Counted from the stretch's first letter, positions 53,275 through 62,306 are shown. The stretch: 64,000 nt of DNA from Burkholderia guangdongensis (GCF_013403875.1 NZ_JACBNX010000024.1:1-64000); one strand, 5' to 3'. Made by a program: numbers and translations. Notes: generated by a model from the sequence alone, not told the origin.

Positions 53275-54468
53275 TCAGTCGCGTTCGGGGGTGGCCGAAA
53301 TCCGGTGGATCGACAGGTCCGCGCCGTCGAATTCCGCTTCCTGGTCGAGCCGCAGCCCGACGGTCGCCTTCAGTGCACCGTAGACGGCCGTGCCGCCCGC
53401 AAGTGCGATCGCGATCCCGCCGAGCGTGCCGATCAACTGCGACGCGAACGACACGCCGCCGAGCCCGCCGAGCGCGGGCAGCCCGAACACGCCGGCCGCG
53501 ATGCCGCCGAGCGCGCCGCACATCCCGTGCAGCGGCCACACGCCGAGCACGTCGTCGATCCGCCATTTGTTCTGCACGCACGTGAACATCGCGACGAACA
53601 GCGCGCCGGCGATCGCGCCCGTCACCAGCGCACCGAGCGGGTGCATCACGTCGGAGCCCGCGCAGACCGCGACGAGCCCCGCGAGCGGCCCGTTGTAGGT
53701 GAAGCCCGGGTCGTTGCGGCCCGCGAGCCACGCGGCGAGCGTGCCGCCGACCATGGCCATCAGCGAGTTCACCGCGACGAGGCCGCTGATCTTGTCGAGC
53801 GTCTGCGCGCTCATCACGTTGAAGCCGAACCAGCCGACCGCGAGCACCCAGCCGCCGAGCGCGAGGAACGGGATGTTCGACGGCGGATGCGCGGCGATGC
53901 GGCCGTCCTTGCCGTAGCGCCCATGGCGCGCGCCGAGCAGCAGCACCGCGGGCAGCGCGATCCAGCCGCCGAACGCGTGCACGACGACCGAGCCCGCGAA
54001 ATCGTGGAACGGCGCGCCGAACGCGTGCGTGAGCCACGCCTGCACGCCGAACCTGCCGTTCCACGCGATGCCTTCGAAGAACGGATACACGAAGCCGACG
54101 ATCACGAGCGTCGCGACGAGTTGCGGATTGAACTTCGCGCGCTCCGCGATGCCGCCCGAGATGATCGCCGGGATCGCGGCCGCGAACGTCAGCAGGAAGA
54201 AGAAGCGCACGAGCGCATAGCCGCTGTGCTGCGACAGCGTGCCGATGTCGTCGAAGAACTCGACGCCGTACGCGATCGTATAGCCGATGAAGAAATACGC
54301 GATCGTCGACACCGAGAAGTCGACCAGGATCTTCACGAGCGCGTTGACCTGGTTCTTCTTGCGCACGGTGCCGAGTTCGAGGAACGCGAAGCCTGCGTGC
54401 ATCGCCAGCACCATCACGGCGCCGATCAACAGGAACAGCGTGTCCATGCCCGATTTCAGATCATTCAT
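53275..54468 (-). CDS. amt: Ammonium transporter (Amt family)
   Basis: 397 residues with about eleven hydrophobic segments. The conserved pore histidine pair is His164 (FAGSVVVHAFGGW) and His314 (WPLHGMCGALGG). The N-terminal VMVLAMHAGFAFLELGTVRKKN is characteristic. It conducts ammonium/ammonia across the inner membrane. No glnK gene for a PII partner is adjacent, unlike the common glnK-amt pair, and there is no cleaved signal peptide. Confidence 0.94.
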   Translation of the reverse strand: MNDLKSGMDTLFLLIGAVMVLAMHAGFAFLELGTVRKKNQVNALVKILVDFSVSTIAYFFIGYTIAYGVEFFDDIGTLSQHSGYALVRFFFLLTFAAAIPAIISGGIAERAKFNPQLVATLVIVGFVYPFFEGIAWNGRFGVQAWLTHAFGAPFHDFAGSVVVHAFGGWIALPAVLLLGARHGRYGKDGRIAAHPPSNIPFLALGGWVLAVGWFGFNVMSAQTLDKISGLVAVNSLMAMVGGTLAAWLAGRNDPGFTYNGPLAGLVAVCAGSDVMHPLGALVTGAIAGALFVAMFTCVQNKWRIDDVLGVWPLHGMCGALGGIAAGVFGLPALGGLGGVSFASQLIGTLGGIAIALAGGTAVYGALKATVGLRLDQEAEFDGADLSIHRISATPERD

Positions 54469-54770
54469 CCGATGCTTCCTCGCTCAAAAAATGGGCATGA
54501 AATGCAAAAATCGGGCCAACTCGGTGAATCGACGCGTGGAAATGGTGCGACATGCGTCGTGACGGGGCTTCGCGCGAGGGGCGCGGAGAGCGGGCCGCAA
54601 GCGTGCGACGCGCGGGCGGTGCTGATGGCACGTTTGTGGTGCCGCAACGCTCCCATATGGTGCGCACGATTGCACGCAGATGGCGCGCGAGCGATGCGCG
54701 CCGTTCGGCGGCGTATCATCGTTGCTATGATGAATAGCGAAGCCGCCCGTCGCGCGGCTCGAGGACCCAG
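54469..54770. other. Intergenic region between amt and a small lipoprotein gene
   Basis: 302 bases without a convincing gene. The only clear structure is a short inverted repeat GCTAT-GATGA-ATAGC (54724-54738) about 30 bases before the next start codon. No strong promoter pattern is seen. Confidence 0.5.
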
Positions 54771-55202
54771 ATGAGCATGACGAACAGTCTGAATCGAAGT
54801 GGGGCCGTCGCGCTGGCGGCGGCCGTTTGCGCCGCCGCGCTGCTCGCCGGCTGCGAGAAGAAGCCGGCCCCGCCGACGCCGGACACCGCCGCGAGCGCGG
54901 CCGCCGACGTCGCGAACCAGGCGACGCAGAAGCTCGACCAGATGGCGAGCTTCGTCAACGCGCAGGTCGGCGCGGCGAAGGCCGGCGTCGCATCCGCGGC
55001 GTCCGCGGTGCCGCCGCTGTCCGCGAGCGGGCTCGCCGCCGCCGCGCAGGCGCAGATCAGCTCGGCCGCGTCCGCGGTGATCGGGCAGGCCGCGTCCGAG
55101 GCCGGTGCGAATCTCGAGGCCGCGGGCCGCAAGCTCCAGCAGTGGAGCAAGCCGCAGCACGCATCGGGCGCCGCCGCGAAAGGGGGCGACGGCGATGATT
55201 GA
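54771..55202 (+). CDS. Small Ala/Ser-rich lipoprotein of unknown function
   Basis: 143 residues; an ATG at 54777 would give 141. The lipobox ALLAGC puts the lipidated Cys at 28, followed by Glu-Lys-Lys. The rest is Ala-rich and predicted helical (DVANQATQKLDQMASFVNAQVG), possibly a coiled coil, with a disordered Gly/Asp end. No family recognised. It stands alone between amt and the Rrf2 regulator. Confidence 0.72.
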   Translation: MSMTNSLNRSGAVALAAAVCAAALLAGCEKKPAPPTPDTAASAAADVANQATQKLDQMASFVNAQVGAAKAGVASAASAVPPLSASGLAAAAQAQISSAASAVIGQAASEAGANLEAAGRKLQQWSKPQHASGAAAKGGDGDD

Positions 55203-55227
55203 CGCTGTGCTTGCGTGACCGTCTAAA

Positions 55228-55246
55228 TGTAATTATCATGGTTACA
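55228..55246. promoter_or_regulatory. TGTAA-N9-TTACA inverted repeat upstream of the Rrf2 gene
   Basis: TGTAA at 55228-55232 and TTACA at 55242-55246. The same half-sites and the same 9-base spacer occur before the neighbouring NAD(P)-binding gene, so both are likely bound by the Rrf2 protein (autoregulation). Confidence 0.6.
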
Positions 55247-55339
55247 CTTTTGGCGCCGGGCGTGGTGACGCGGCCGGCGCCGCTGATTGTGCTGTCGATG
55301 AAGGTGTCGTCGACGAATTTGTTGCCGAATGAGTCAGGA

Positions 55340-55795
55340 ATGAATACCAGCAGCCGGTTCGCATTCGCCGTCCACGTGCTTGCGTTGCTGTCGATGCAGG
55401 AGGGGGTGCCGCTGTCGTCCGACATCATCGCGGGCAGCGTGAACACGAATCCGGTGCTGATTCGCCGGCTGCTGTCGATGCTCGCGGCCGCCGGCATGAC
55501 GACGTCGCAGCTCGGCGCGGGCGGCGGCGCGCTGCTGGCCCGCGAGCCGGCGCGCATCACGCTGCTCGATGTCTATCGGGCGGTCGACGACGCGCAGTTG
55601 TTCGCGCTGCACCGCGAGGCGCCGAATCCGGCGTGTCTCGTCGGGCGGCACATCCAGCACGTGCTGACCGGTTACATCGACGACGCGCAGCGCGCGATGG
55701 AAGCGTCGCTCGCGACGCGCACGCTCGCCGACGTGACCGCCGACATGCTGGACGCCGAGCAGTTGCGGCAGCAGGAGCAGCATGCTACCGGCTGA
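55340..55795 (+). CDS. Rrf2-family transcriptional regulator
   Basis: 151 residues from the ATG at 55340 with GTCAGGA before it; the open frame extends upstream but that part is unlike Rrf2. The winged helix covers residues ~1-60 (RFAFAVHVLALLSMQEGVPLSSDIIAGSVNTNPVLIRRLLSMLAAAGM). It has one cysteine (NPACLVG), so it lacks the three-Cys iron-sulfur set of IscR/NsrR. This is the YwnA type. It precedes an NAD(P)-binding protein, as ywnA precedes ywnB in Bacillus, and is likely to regulate it. Confidence 0.88.
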   Translation: MNTSSRFAFAVHVLALLSMQEGVPLSSDIIAGSVNTNPVLIRRLLSMLAAAGMTTSQLGAGGGALLAREPARITLLDVYRAVDDAQLFALHREAPNPACLVGRHIQHVLTGYIDDAQRAMEASLATRTLADVTADMLDAEQLRQQEQHATG

Positions 55796-55854
55796 CGTGG
55801 CCGGCTGGCGGCAGGACGGGGTAGCGAAATATCGCCGCCATTTTTTTCGGGTTT

Positions 55855-55879
55855 ATATGTAATCGATAAAGTTACATAT
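55855..55879. promoter_or_regulatory. ATATGTAA-N9-TTACATAT operator-like inverted repeat
   Basis: A perfect 8-base inverted repeat with a 9-base spacer, 22 bases before the NAD(P)-binding gene. It shares its core and spacing with the site at 55228-55246 in front of the Rrf2 gene. Its place is suited to repression. Confidence 0.65.
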
Positions 55880-55900
55880 CATATCGACTGGAGAATCGAC

Positions 55901-56542
55901 ATGACGCAACGTACTTTGAACATCGCGCTTTTCGGTGCCACGGGCACGATCGGGTCGCGGATCGCGGCGGAAGCCGCGCGGCGCGGACATCGGGTGACCG
56001 CGCTGTCGCGCCGTCCGGGCGCGGACGCCGACGGCATCGCCGCTCGCGCGGCCGACCTGTTCGATCCGGCCAGCATCGCGGCCGCGCTGCCCGGGCATGA
56101 CGTCGTCGCGAGCGCGTACGGGCCGAAGCAGGACGACGTCGCGAAGGTGGTCGCGGCCACCCGCGCGCTCGTCGACGGCGTGCGCCGCGCGGGCCTGAAG
56201 CGGCTCGTCGTCGTGGGCGGCGCGGGTTCGCTCGAAGTCGCGCCGGGCAAGCAGCTCGTCGACACCGATGGCTTCCCGGACGCGTACAAGCCGGTCGCGC
56301 TCGCGCACCGCGACGCGTTCGACTATTTGCGCACCGTCGACGACGTCGACTGGACGTTCTTCGCGCCGGCCGCGCTGATCGCGCCGGGCGAGCGCACTGG
56401 CACGTTCCGCACCGGCGCCCGCACGCTGATCGCCGACGCGCAGGGCAACAGCCGGATCTCGGCCGAGGACTATGCGATCGCATTCGTCGACGAGCTCGAG
56501 CAGAACCGCTTCGTGCGCGAGATTGCGACGGTCGCGTACTGA
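55901..56542 (+). CDS. NAD(P)-binding oxidoreductase (YwnB/NmrA-like)
   Basis: 213 residues. The Rossmann motif FGATGTIGSRIAAEA is at residues ~9-23. LVVVGGAGSLEVAPG replaces the usual SDR active-site strand, as in YwnB and flavin reductase-like BVR-B proteins. Probably cytoplasmic and involved in redox or electrophile stress. It lies 105 bases after the Rrf2 gene, with its own operator-like repeat between them. Confidence 0.87.
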   Translation: MTQRTLNIALFGATGTIGSRIAAEAARRGHRVTALSRRPGADADGIAARAADLFDPASIAAALPGHDVVASAYGPKQDDVAKVVAATRALVDGVRRAGLKRLVVVGGAGSLEVAPGKQLVDTDGFPDAYKPVALAHRDAFDYLRTVDDVDWTFFAPAALIAPGERTGTFRTGARTLIADAQGNSRISAEDYAIAFVDELEQNRFVREIATVAY

Positions 56543-56620
56543 CCTGCGCGTCGGGGCGCCGGGGGCGCGTCGCGAGTTGCGGCTAAACTGACGGACCGTG
56601 CTTTCCAAAGACACGACCGC

Positions 56621-59074
56621 ATGTCGCTTTCGTTTTGCTTTCGCTTTACCTGCCGGCGCCCGAGGGCCCGGCGCGTCGGCGCGCACCGCGTGACGGCGCG
56701 CGCGCTGACGCTGATGTTCGCGTCATTCGCGCTCTTCGTGGCGCTCTTCGTGGTGCTCTTCGTGGCGCTCGTGCAGCCGGCCCTCGCGGCGACGCCGCCG
56801 GGCCTCGCGGCGTTCCAGAAGCTGATTGCGCCGGCGGCGGCCGACGCATCGTCGGCTGCGTCGGCCGCGTCGGCCGCCGCCGCATCCGGTGCATCGGCCG
56901 CCGCCGCGCCGTCGCCGGCGAGCGCCGCCGAGATCGCGCAGTCGTTCAACACCGTGATCCGGATGCTCGACAACGACCGGCAGCGCAACGCGCTCGTCGC
57001 CCAGCTGAAGGCGTTGCGCGACGTCGCGCAGGCCGCGCAGACGGCGTCCGCCGCGTCGGCCGCGTCCGCCGCCGCGAACGCGGGCCTGTGGGGCGCGATC
57101 GCATCCGGCGTCGAATCCGTCGAAGCGCGGCTGCGGCAGGGCGATTCGCCGCTGCGCTACTGGGCCGACCGCTTCTACTCGGCCGGCAGCGAACTGTATA
57201 CGCTCGCGAGCGGCAACGGGCCGCAGCCGCCCGGCCGAATCCTGCTCGATCTCGCGACGATGCTCGCCGGCTGGGGCGCGATCGCGCTCGCGCTGCTGTG
57301 GGCGGAGCGCCGGCTCGCGACGCGGCTCGGCGTGGCGGTGCGGCTCGATCCGAACCCGAGCGCGCGCGAGATGCTGCGGTTCGCGCTGCGCCGCGTCGGC
57401 CCGTGGATCGTCGCGTTCGTCGCGGTGCTGCTCGTCGCGCGCGATCTGCCCGAATCGGTCGGCCGGACCGTCGCGCTCGTGATCGCATATGCGATCGTGT
57501 CCGGCTCGGTGTTCGCGGCGCTCTGCCTGATCATGTTCGCGCTGTTCGGTGCCGGGCACCGGCGCGCGGCCGGGCGGGTGCTGATCGAGAAATCGTGGCG
57601 GCTGCTGCGCGTGATCGGCGCGTTCGGCGCGCTCGGCGACGCCGCGCTCAATTATGACGTCGCGCGCCAGCTCGGTTTCGGACTGTCCGGGCTGATCGCG
57701 ACCGCCGCGAACATGACGGCCGCGACACTCTGCGCGTATTTCGCGTTCGCATACCGGCGGCCGGTCGCGCACCTGATCCGCAACCGCAGTTATGCGCAGC
57801 GCACCGGCCATCGCGCGGCGACCGAGATGGCCGACTTCGCGGCCGCGATCTGGCCGGTGCCGGTGCTACTGCTCGCGTTCGCCGCGGTGTTCGGCACGCT
57901 CGCGGACAGCCGCGCGTCGTCGAACCTGCTGCAGACGTCGGTCGTCACCGCGCTGCTGCTCGTGCTGGCGTTCTTCCTGTCGGCGATCGTGCTGCGCGTC
58001 ACGCGCCCGAACGCCGCGCATCGCCGCGCGCGCCGCAACCGCTCCGCGTACGTGGCGCGCCTCGTGCGCTTCGCGGGCTCGCTCGTCACGCTGTTCGTCT
58101 GGCTCGGCTATGCGGAGCTGACGTCGAGGCTGTGGGGCGTGTCGATCGCGCGGATCATCGAGCACAGCGTCGCCGCGCGCGGGATCGCGCAGGCGGTGAC
58201 CGCGATCGTGATCACGCTGTTCGTGTCGTGGCTCGCGTGGATCGTCACCGATACCGCGATCCTCGAGGCGCTCGGCGGCGCGTCGACCACGCGCCGTGGC
58301 CGCAATCCGAGCGTGCGCGCGCGCACGATGCTGCCGCTCGTGCGCAACGTCGTGTTCGTGACGATCATCACGGTCGCCGGGATCGTCACGGCCGCGAATC
58401 TCGGCATCAACGTGACGCCGCTGCTCGCCGGCGCCGGCGTGATCGGCCTCGCGGTCGGCTTCGGCGCGCAGTCGCTGGTGTCGGATCTGATCACCGGGCT
58501 TTTCATCATCATCGAGGACACGATCTCGGTCGGCGACTGGATCGACATCGACGGTGGCCACGCGGGCACGGTCGAGCATCTGTCGATCCGCTCGGTGCGG
58601 CTGCGCGACGGGCAGGGCGCGCTGCACGCGATTCCGTTCTCGCAAATCAAGATCGTGAAGAATCTGTCGCGCGACTTCGGCTGCGCGGTGTTCGAGGTGC
58701 GCGCGCCGCTCGACGCGGACATCGACGCGCTTGCGCGGCTGCTGCGCGAGGCGGGCGCGGACCTGCAGCGCGACGGTGCGGTGCGGCGGCTGATGCTCGG
58801 CGGCGTCGACGTATGGGGGCTCGACCGCTTCGAGCCGAACTGGCTGATCGTGAAGGGGCAGATCCGCACGCAGCCGCAGCAGCAGTCGACCGTGCTGCGC
58901 GCGTTCAACGTGCGCGTGAAGGCGCGGATGGAGGCGGCCGGGATCGGCATTCCGATCCCGCAGATGCAGATGGTGACGCCGGCGCAGGCCGCGGCCGGCG
59001 AGCCGGTCGCGGCGGCGGGCGAACAGGAGCCGGTTGCGCAGGCCGGCGGGCGCGGGCCGGCGGCGCAGGCCTAG
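56621..59074 (+). CDS. MscS-family mechanosensitive channel, large form
   Basis: 817 residues. A signal peptide-like segment (~residues 25-50) and an Ala/Ser-rich periplasmic linker (~62-100) precede several membrane segments from ~205 on. The MscS core is at ~590-660, with the pore helix GVIGLAVGFGAQSLVSDLI and the beta-domain start ISVGDWIDIDG. A cytoplasmic vestibule and a Gln/Ala-rich tail follow. It opens under membrane tension to release solutes. The large form resembles the YbdG/YnaI-MscK group more than short MscS. Confidence 0.88.
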   Translation: MSLSFCFRFTCRRPRARRVGAHRVTARALTLMFASFALFVALFVVLFVALVQPALAATPPGLAAFQKLIAPAAADASSAASAASAAAASGASAAAAPSPASAAEIAQSFNTVIRMLDNDRQRNALVAQLKALRDVAQAAQTASAASAASAAANAGLWGAIASGVESVEARLRQGDSPLRYWADRFYSAGSELYTLASGNGPQPPGRILLDLATMLAGWGAIALALLWAERRLATRLGVAVRLDPNPSAREMLRFALRRVGPWIVAFVAVLLVARDLPESVGRTVALVIAYAIVSGSVFAALCLIMFALFGAGHRRAAGRVLIEKSWRLLRVIGAFGALGDAALNYDVARQLGFGLSGLIATAANMTAATLCAYFAFAYRRPVAHLIRNRSYAQRTGHRAATEMADFAAAIWPVPVLLLAFAAVFGTLADSRASSNLLQTSVVTALLLVLAFFLSAIVLRVTRPNAAHRRARRNRSAYVARLVRFAGSLVTLFVWLGYAELTSRLWGVSIARIIEHSVAARGIAQAVTAIVITLFVSWLAWIVTDTAILEALGGASTTRRGRNPSVRARTMLPLVRNVVFVTIITVAGIVTAANLGINVTPLLAGAGVIGLAVGFGAQSLVSDLITGLFIIIEDTISVGDWIDIDGGHAGTVEHLSIRSVRLRDGQGALHAIPFSQIKIVKNLSRDFGCAVFEVRAPLDADIDALARLLREAGADLQRDGAVRRLMLGGVDVWGLDRFEPNWLIVKGQIRTQPQQQSTVLRAFNVRVKARMEAAGIGIPIPQMQMVTPAQAAAGEPVAAAGEQEPVAQAGGRGPAAQA

Positions 59075-59095
59075 CGCCGCCCCCGGCCGCGGCGC

Positions 59096-59794
59096 TTACG
59101 CGTGCGCGGTTTCGGCGACGCGAACCACGTCGTTCACGTCGGTCGCGATCCGCTCGCCCGGCACGCCGTACACGTGCAGTGACACTGCGGGCCGCGCGTA
59201 CAGGTTGTCACCGTGGTCGCCTTGGCCGCCGTGGCCGAGCCGGTGGATGCCGTGGCCCGCCCGCACGAACGACACCGCGCCCGGCGCGCGCGGATGGCTG
59301 CGCTTCTCGATCGCGAGGCCGGCGGACGCATCCCAGTCGTACAGCGTTTCGGTCAGCGTGCCGTCGAGCACCGTGTAGCCGCACCACGTCTGATGGCCGT
59401 GCACCGGGCTCCACTGGCCGGGCTGCCACACGAGCGACACGATCGCGTAGCGGCCGAGCGGATCGGCCGCGAGCAGATGGCGCCGGTAGCGCTGCGGATC
59501 GCCCGCGCGTTCCGCATCGGTGAGCCACGGGCGCGCGGCGCTCGCGGCGGCGAGCGCCGCGTGGATGCGCCGCGCGAATTCAGCCTGCTGCGACGGATCG
59601 GGCCACGCGGCGAACGCGTCGAATGCATCGTCGATGCGCCGGCGCAGGCGCGCGAGCTCGGGCCGGCGCGCGTCGGCGGCGGACGGGCCGGACATCGGAC
59701 AGGGAACCGGGCTGGAAACCAGGCCGGAAACCGGGCGGGAAGCCAGACTGGAAGCGAGCGGCGCGTAGGCGGACAGGGTAGCGGACGGTTGCAT
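59096..59794 (-). CDS. Cysteine dioxygenase-like cupin protein
   Basis: 232 residues from ATG 59794. Cysteine dioxygenase-type cupin with SPVHGHQTWCGYTVLDGTLTE (His-X-His metal ligands, the cysteine that can form a Tyr-Cys link in CDOs) and a third His in VSLHVYG. Residues ~10-45 are a low-complexity repeat rich in Ser, Val and Pro. Likely a non-haem iron thiol dioxygenase; the exact thiol is uncertain. It diverges from an Lrp/AsnC regulator that may control it. Confidence 0.83.
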   Translation of the reverse strand: MQPSATLSAYAPLASSLASRPVSGLVSSPVPCPMSGPSAADARRPELARLRRRIDDAFDAFAAWPDPSQQAEFARRIHAALAAASAARPWLTDAERAGDPQRYRRHLLAADPLGRYAIVSLVWQPGQWSPVHGHQTWCGYTVLDGTLTETLYDWDASAGLAIEKRSHPRAPGAVSFVRAGHGIHRLGHGGQGDHGDNLYARPAVSLHVYGVPGERIATDVNDVVRVAETAHA

Positions 59795-59933
59795 GGCGGG
59801 CTCGTTGTCGTGACCGTCGCGGATGCGACGCATGTCATTATTTATACCCGTCGACGTGGAGAAAGAGATTCCATATTGTTCCCCTTCGGCGTATATAAAG
59901 AGAATAAATTTCTACTCAATAGAGGCCGGGGAA

Positions 59934-60404
59934 ATGGATGCCATCGATCGGAAGCTGCTCGAGCTGCTGCAGGTGGATGCGACGCTGCCGGTCGCGGAGC
60001 TCGCGCAGCGCGTGAACCTGTCGCAGACGCCATGCTGGAAGCGCGTGCAGCGGCTCAAGGAGACGGGCGCGATCCGCGCGCAGGTCGCGCTCTGCGATGC
60101 GCGCAAGCTCGGCGTCGGCACGACCGTGTTCGTCGCGGTGCGCACGAACCAGCACACCGAGGAGTGGGCGCGGCGTTTCACCGAAGCGGTTCGCGACATG
60201 CCCGAAGTCGTCGAGGCCTACCGGATGAGCGGCGAAACCGACTATCTGCTGCGCATCGTCGTCGCCGGGATCGACGACTACGACCGCGTATACAAACAGT
60301 TGATCCGCGCGGTGCCGCTGTTCGACGTCAGTTCGTCGTTCGCGATGGAGCAGATCAAGTATTCGACCGCGCTGCCGGTGCGGGATGCCGCCGACGCGGA
60401 TTGA
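59934..60404 (+). CDS. Lrp/AsnC-family transcriptional regulator
   Basis: 156 residues from the ATG at 59934; the frame extends upstream to 59823 but the family starts with MDAIDRKLLELLQ. Winged helix at ~1-60 (LPVAELAQRVNLSQTPCWKRVQRL), RAM effector domain at ~65-150 (EVVEAYRMSGETDYLLRIVV). Binds an amino acid as signal. Divergent from the cysteine dioxygenase-like gene, which suggests control of sulfur amino acid breakdown. The ~140-base shared region is AT-rich (TATATAAAG). Confidence 0.92.
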   Translation: MDAIDRKLLELLQVDATLPVAELAQRVNLSQTPCWKRVQRLKETGAIRAQVALCDARKLGVGTTVFVAVRTNQHTEEWARRFTEAVRDMPEVVEAYRMSGETDYLLRIVVAGIDDYDRVYKQLIRAVPLFDVSSSFAMEQIKYSTALPVRDAADAD

Positions 60405-60504
60405 GCGCGCGGGCTTTCTTCCGGGTTACGTTGCCGCGGCACGGCGCGCAAGCGCGTAGAATGCCCGCTTCGACGAATTCAGACAGACGGAGCCCGGCTC
60501 GACC

Positions 60505-60672
60505 ATGAACGATCAGCGCAAGAATAATTCAGTACGCAACGTGTCCATCATGATCGTGGTGGTCGTGCTGGCCGTGATCGCGACGATTCTGTACAACGCG
60601 ATCACCGAGAAGCGCGCGTACGACGAAGCGCATCCGGTCGAGGCCGCGAGCGCGGCGTCGGCGGCGCACTGA
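60505..60672 (+). CDS. Small single-pass membrane protein, 55 residues
   Basis: An ATG start 100 bases after the Lrp gene. The basic N-terminus MNDQRKNNSVRN is followed by one hydrophobic helix (residues ~14-33, VSIMIVVVVLAVIATILYNA) and an Ala-rich C-terminus ending AASAASAAH. Codon use fits the genome. ACGGAGC at 60487-60493 can serve as ribosome-binding site. No family recognised; probably a cytoplasmic-membrane component. Confidence 0.7.
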   Translation: MNDQRKNNSVRNVSIMIVVVVLAVIATILYNAITEKRAYDEAHPVEAASAASAAH

Positions 60673-60776
60673 CCGCGCGCCGCGCGAAGGGGCAAAAGAG
60701 GGGCGGCGGTGGTTCGGGCAGAATACCCGGGCCGATGCCCCGGCCGCGCGCGCGAACGGCGCGCGGCGCCAGCGCA

Positions 60777-62147
60777 TCAGCGTGATACGGCGGCAAGCTT
60801 TGGACGCAGCCGCCCGTAAAACACCGCGGCGAGCAGCGCGAGCCACGCGGCGCCGACATACAGCGCGACGCGCGTGTCGTCGAAGTAGCCGAGCATCGCG
60901 ATCACGAAGCACATGAACGCGATCGTCAGCGCCGGCGCGACCGGCCAGAGCGGCACCTTGAACTTCAGCGCGGCGACCTCGGCCGCGGGCAGCCGCCGCC
61001 GCATCGCAACCTGCGACAGCAGGATCATCAGCCAGACCCAGACCGTCGCGAACGTCGCGATCGCCGCGACCATCATGAACACGTCCTTCGGCATCACGTA
61101 GTTGAGCACCACGCCGACGAACAGCGCGCCCGCCATCGCGAGCACCGTGACCCACGGCACGCCGTGGCGCGACGTTTTCATCAGCACGCGCGGCGCCTGG
61201 CCCTGACGCGCCATCCCGAACATCATCCGGCCGGCGCCGAAGATGTCGCTGTTGATCGCCGAGATCGCCGCGCTGATCACGACGAGATTGAGGATCGTCG
61301 CGGCCGATTTCACGCCGAGCGTCGAGAAGATCTGCACGAACGGGCTGCCGTTGCCGCCGACGCGCGTCCACGGGCTGATCGACATCAGCACGACCATCGT
61401 CAGCACGTAGAACAGCAGGATCCGCGCGGGCACCGCGTTGATCGCGCGCGGAATCACGCGGGCCGGATCCTTCGCCTCGCCGGCGCTCATCCCGATCACC
61501 TCGATCCCGCCGTACGCGAAGATCACGACCGACAGCGACGCGACGAGCCCGCCGATCCCGTTCGGCAGGAAGCCGCCATGACGCCACAGGTTCGCGAACG
61601 ACGGCGCGTCGGCGCCGCTGCCGCCGAACTTCATCCCGGCGACGAGGATCGCGACGCCGCCGCCGATCATCGCGACGATCGCGCCGACCTTCACGAGCGA
61701 CAGCCAGAACTCGAGCTCACCGAACACCTTCACATGGCACAGGTTCAGCCCGCAGATGATCGTGACGACCGCGAGCACCCAGATCCACTGCGGCACCCCC
61801 GGAAACCAGAAGCCCATGTAGATGCCGAACGCGGTGATGTCGGCGATCGCGACGATCACCATCTCGAGCGTGTAGGTCCAGCCGGTCACGAAACCGGCGA
61901 ACGGGCCGAGGTTTTCGGTCGCGTAGTGGCCGAACGAGCCGGCGACGGGCTCGCGCACCGCCATCTCGCCGAGCGCGCGCATCACCATGTAGACGGCCGC
62001 GCCGCCGAGCAGGTACGCGAGGATCACGGCCGGGCCGGCGAGCTGGATCGCGGATGCCGAGCCGTAGAACAGGCCGGTGCCGATCGCCGAGCCGAGCGCG
62101 AGAAAGCGGATGTGCCGGGCGCTCAGGTGGCGCTGCAGATTCTTCAT
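60777..62147 (-). CDS. APC-family amino acid permease (ProY/HutT-like)
   Basis: 456 residues from ATG 62147, with GGAGAC before it; a TTG at 62150 would add one residue. About twelve membrane segments. The N-terminal RHIRFLALGSAIGTGLFYGSA is typical of the amino acid transporter (AAT) family, and the closest resemblance is to ProY and histidine permeases. A perfect HutC-type palindrome lies 57 bases upstream, so histidine or urocanate is a likely substrate, but this is inferred from the site and not from the protein. No other hut genes are in the window. Confidence 0.88.
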   Translation of the reverse strand: MKNLQRHLSARHIRFLALGSAIGTGLFYGSASAIQLAGPAVILAYLLGGAAVYMVMRALGEMAVREPVAGSFGHYATENLGPFAGFVTGWTYTLEMVIVAIADITAFGIYMGFWFPGVPQWIWVLAVVTIICGLNLCHVKVFGELEFWLSLVKVGAIVAMIGGGVAILVAGMKFGGSGADAPSFANLWRHGGFLPNGIGGLVASLSVVIFAYGGIEVIGMSAGEAKDPARVIPRAINAVPARILLFYVLTMVVLMSISPWTRVGGNGSPFVQIFSTLGVKSAATILNLVVISAAISAINSDIFGAGRMMFGMARQGQAPRVLMKTSRHGVPWVTVLAMAGALFVGVVLNYVMPKDVFMMVAAIATFATVWVWLMILLSQVAMRRRLPAAEVAALKFKVPLWPVAPALTIAFMCFVIAMLGYFDDTRVALYVGAAWLALLAAVFYGRLRPKLAAVSR

Positions 62148-62203
62148 CAAGTCTCCGATTGCTTAGTGCGGCGAGCCGGGGAGGGCAGCTCGCCGGATGA
62201 ACG

Positions 62204-62219
62204 AGTTGTATATACAACT
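62204..62219. promoter_or_regulatory. Perfect 16-base palindrome, HutC-type operator candidate
   Basis: AGTTGTATATACAACT is its own reverse complement. Its core TTGTATATACAA matches the operator described for HutC, a GntR-family repressor of histidine use. It lies 57 bases upstream of the permease start, in an otherwise GC-rich region. Confidence 0.65.
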
Positions 62220-62306
62220 TATGGCGGCCGCATGATACCAATCTCGGCGCGTGACTTGAATTCAGGGAATCCCTGATGCGCTGAAGAAAAATACGTGAAT
62301 GAGATT

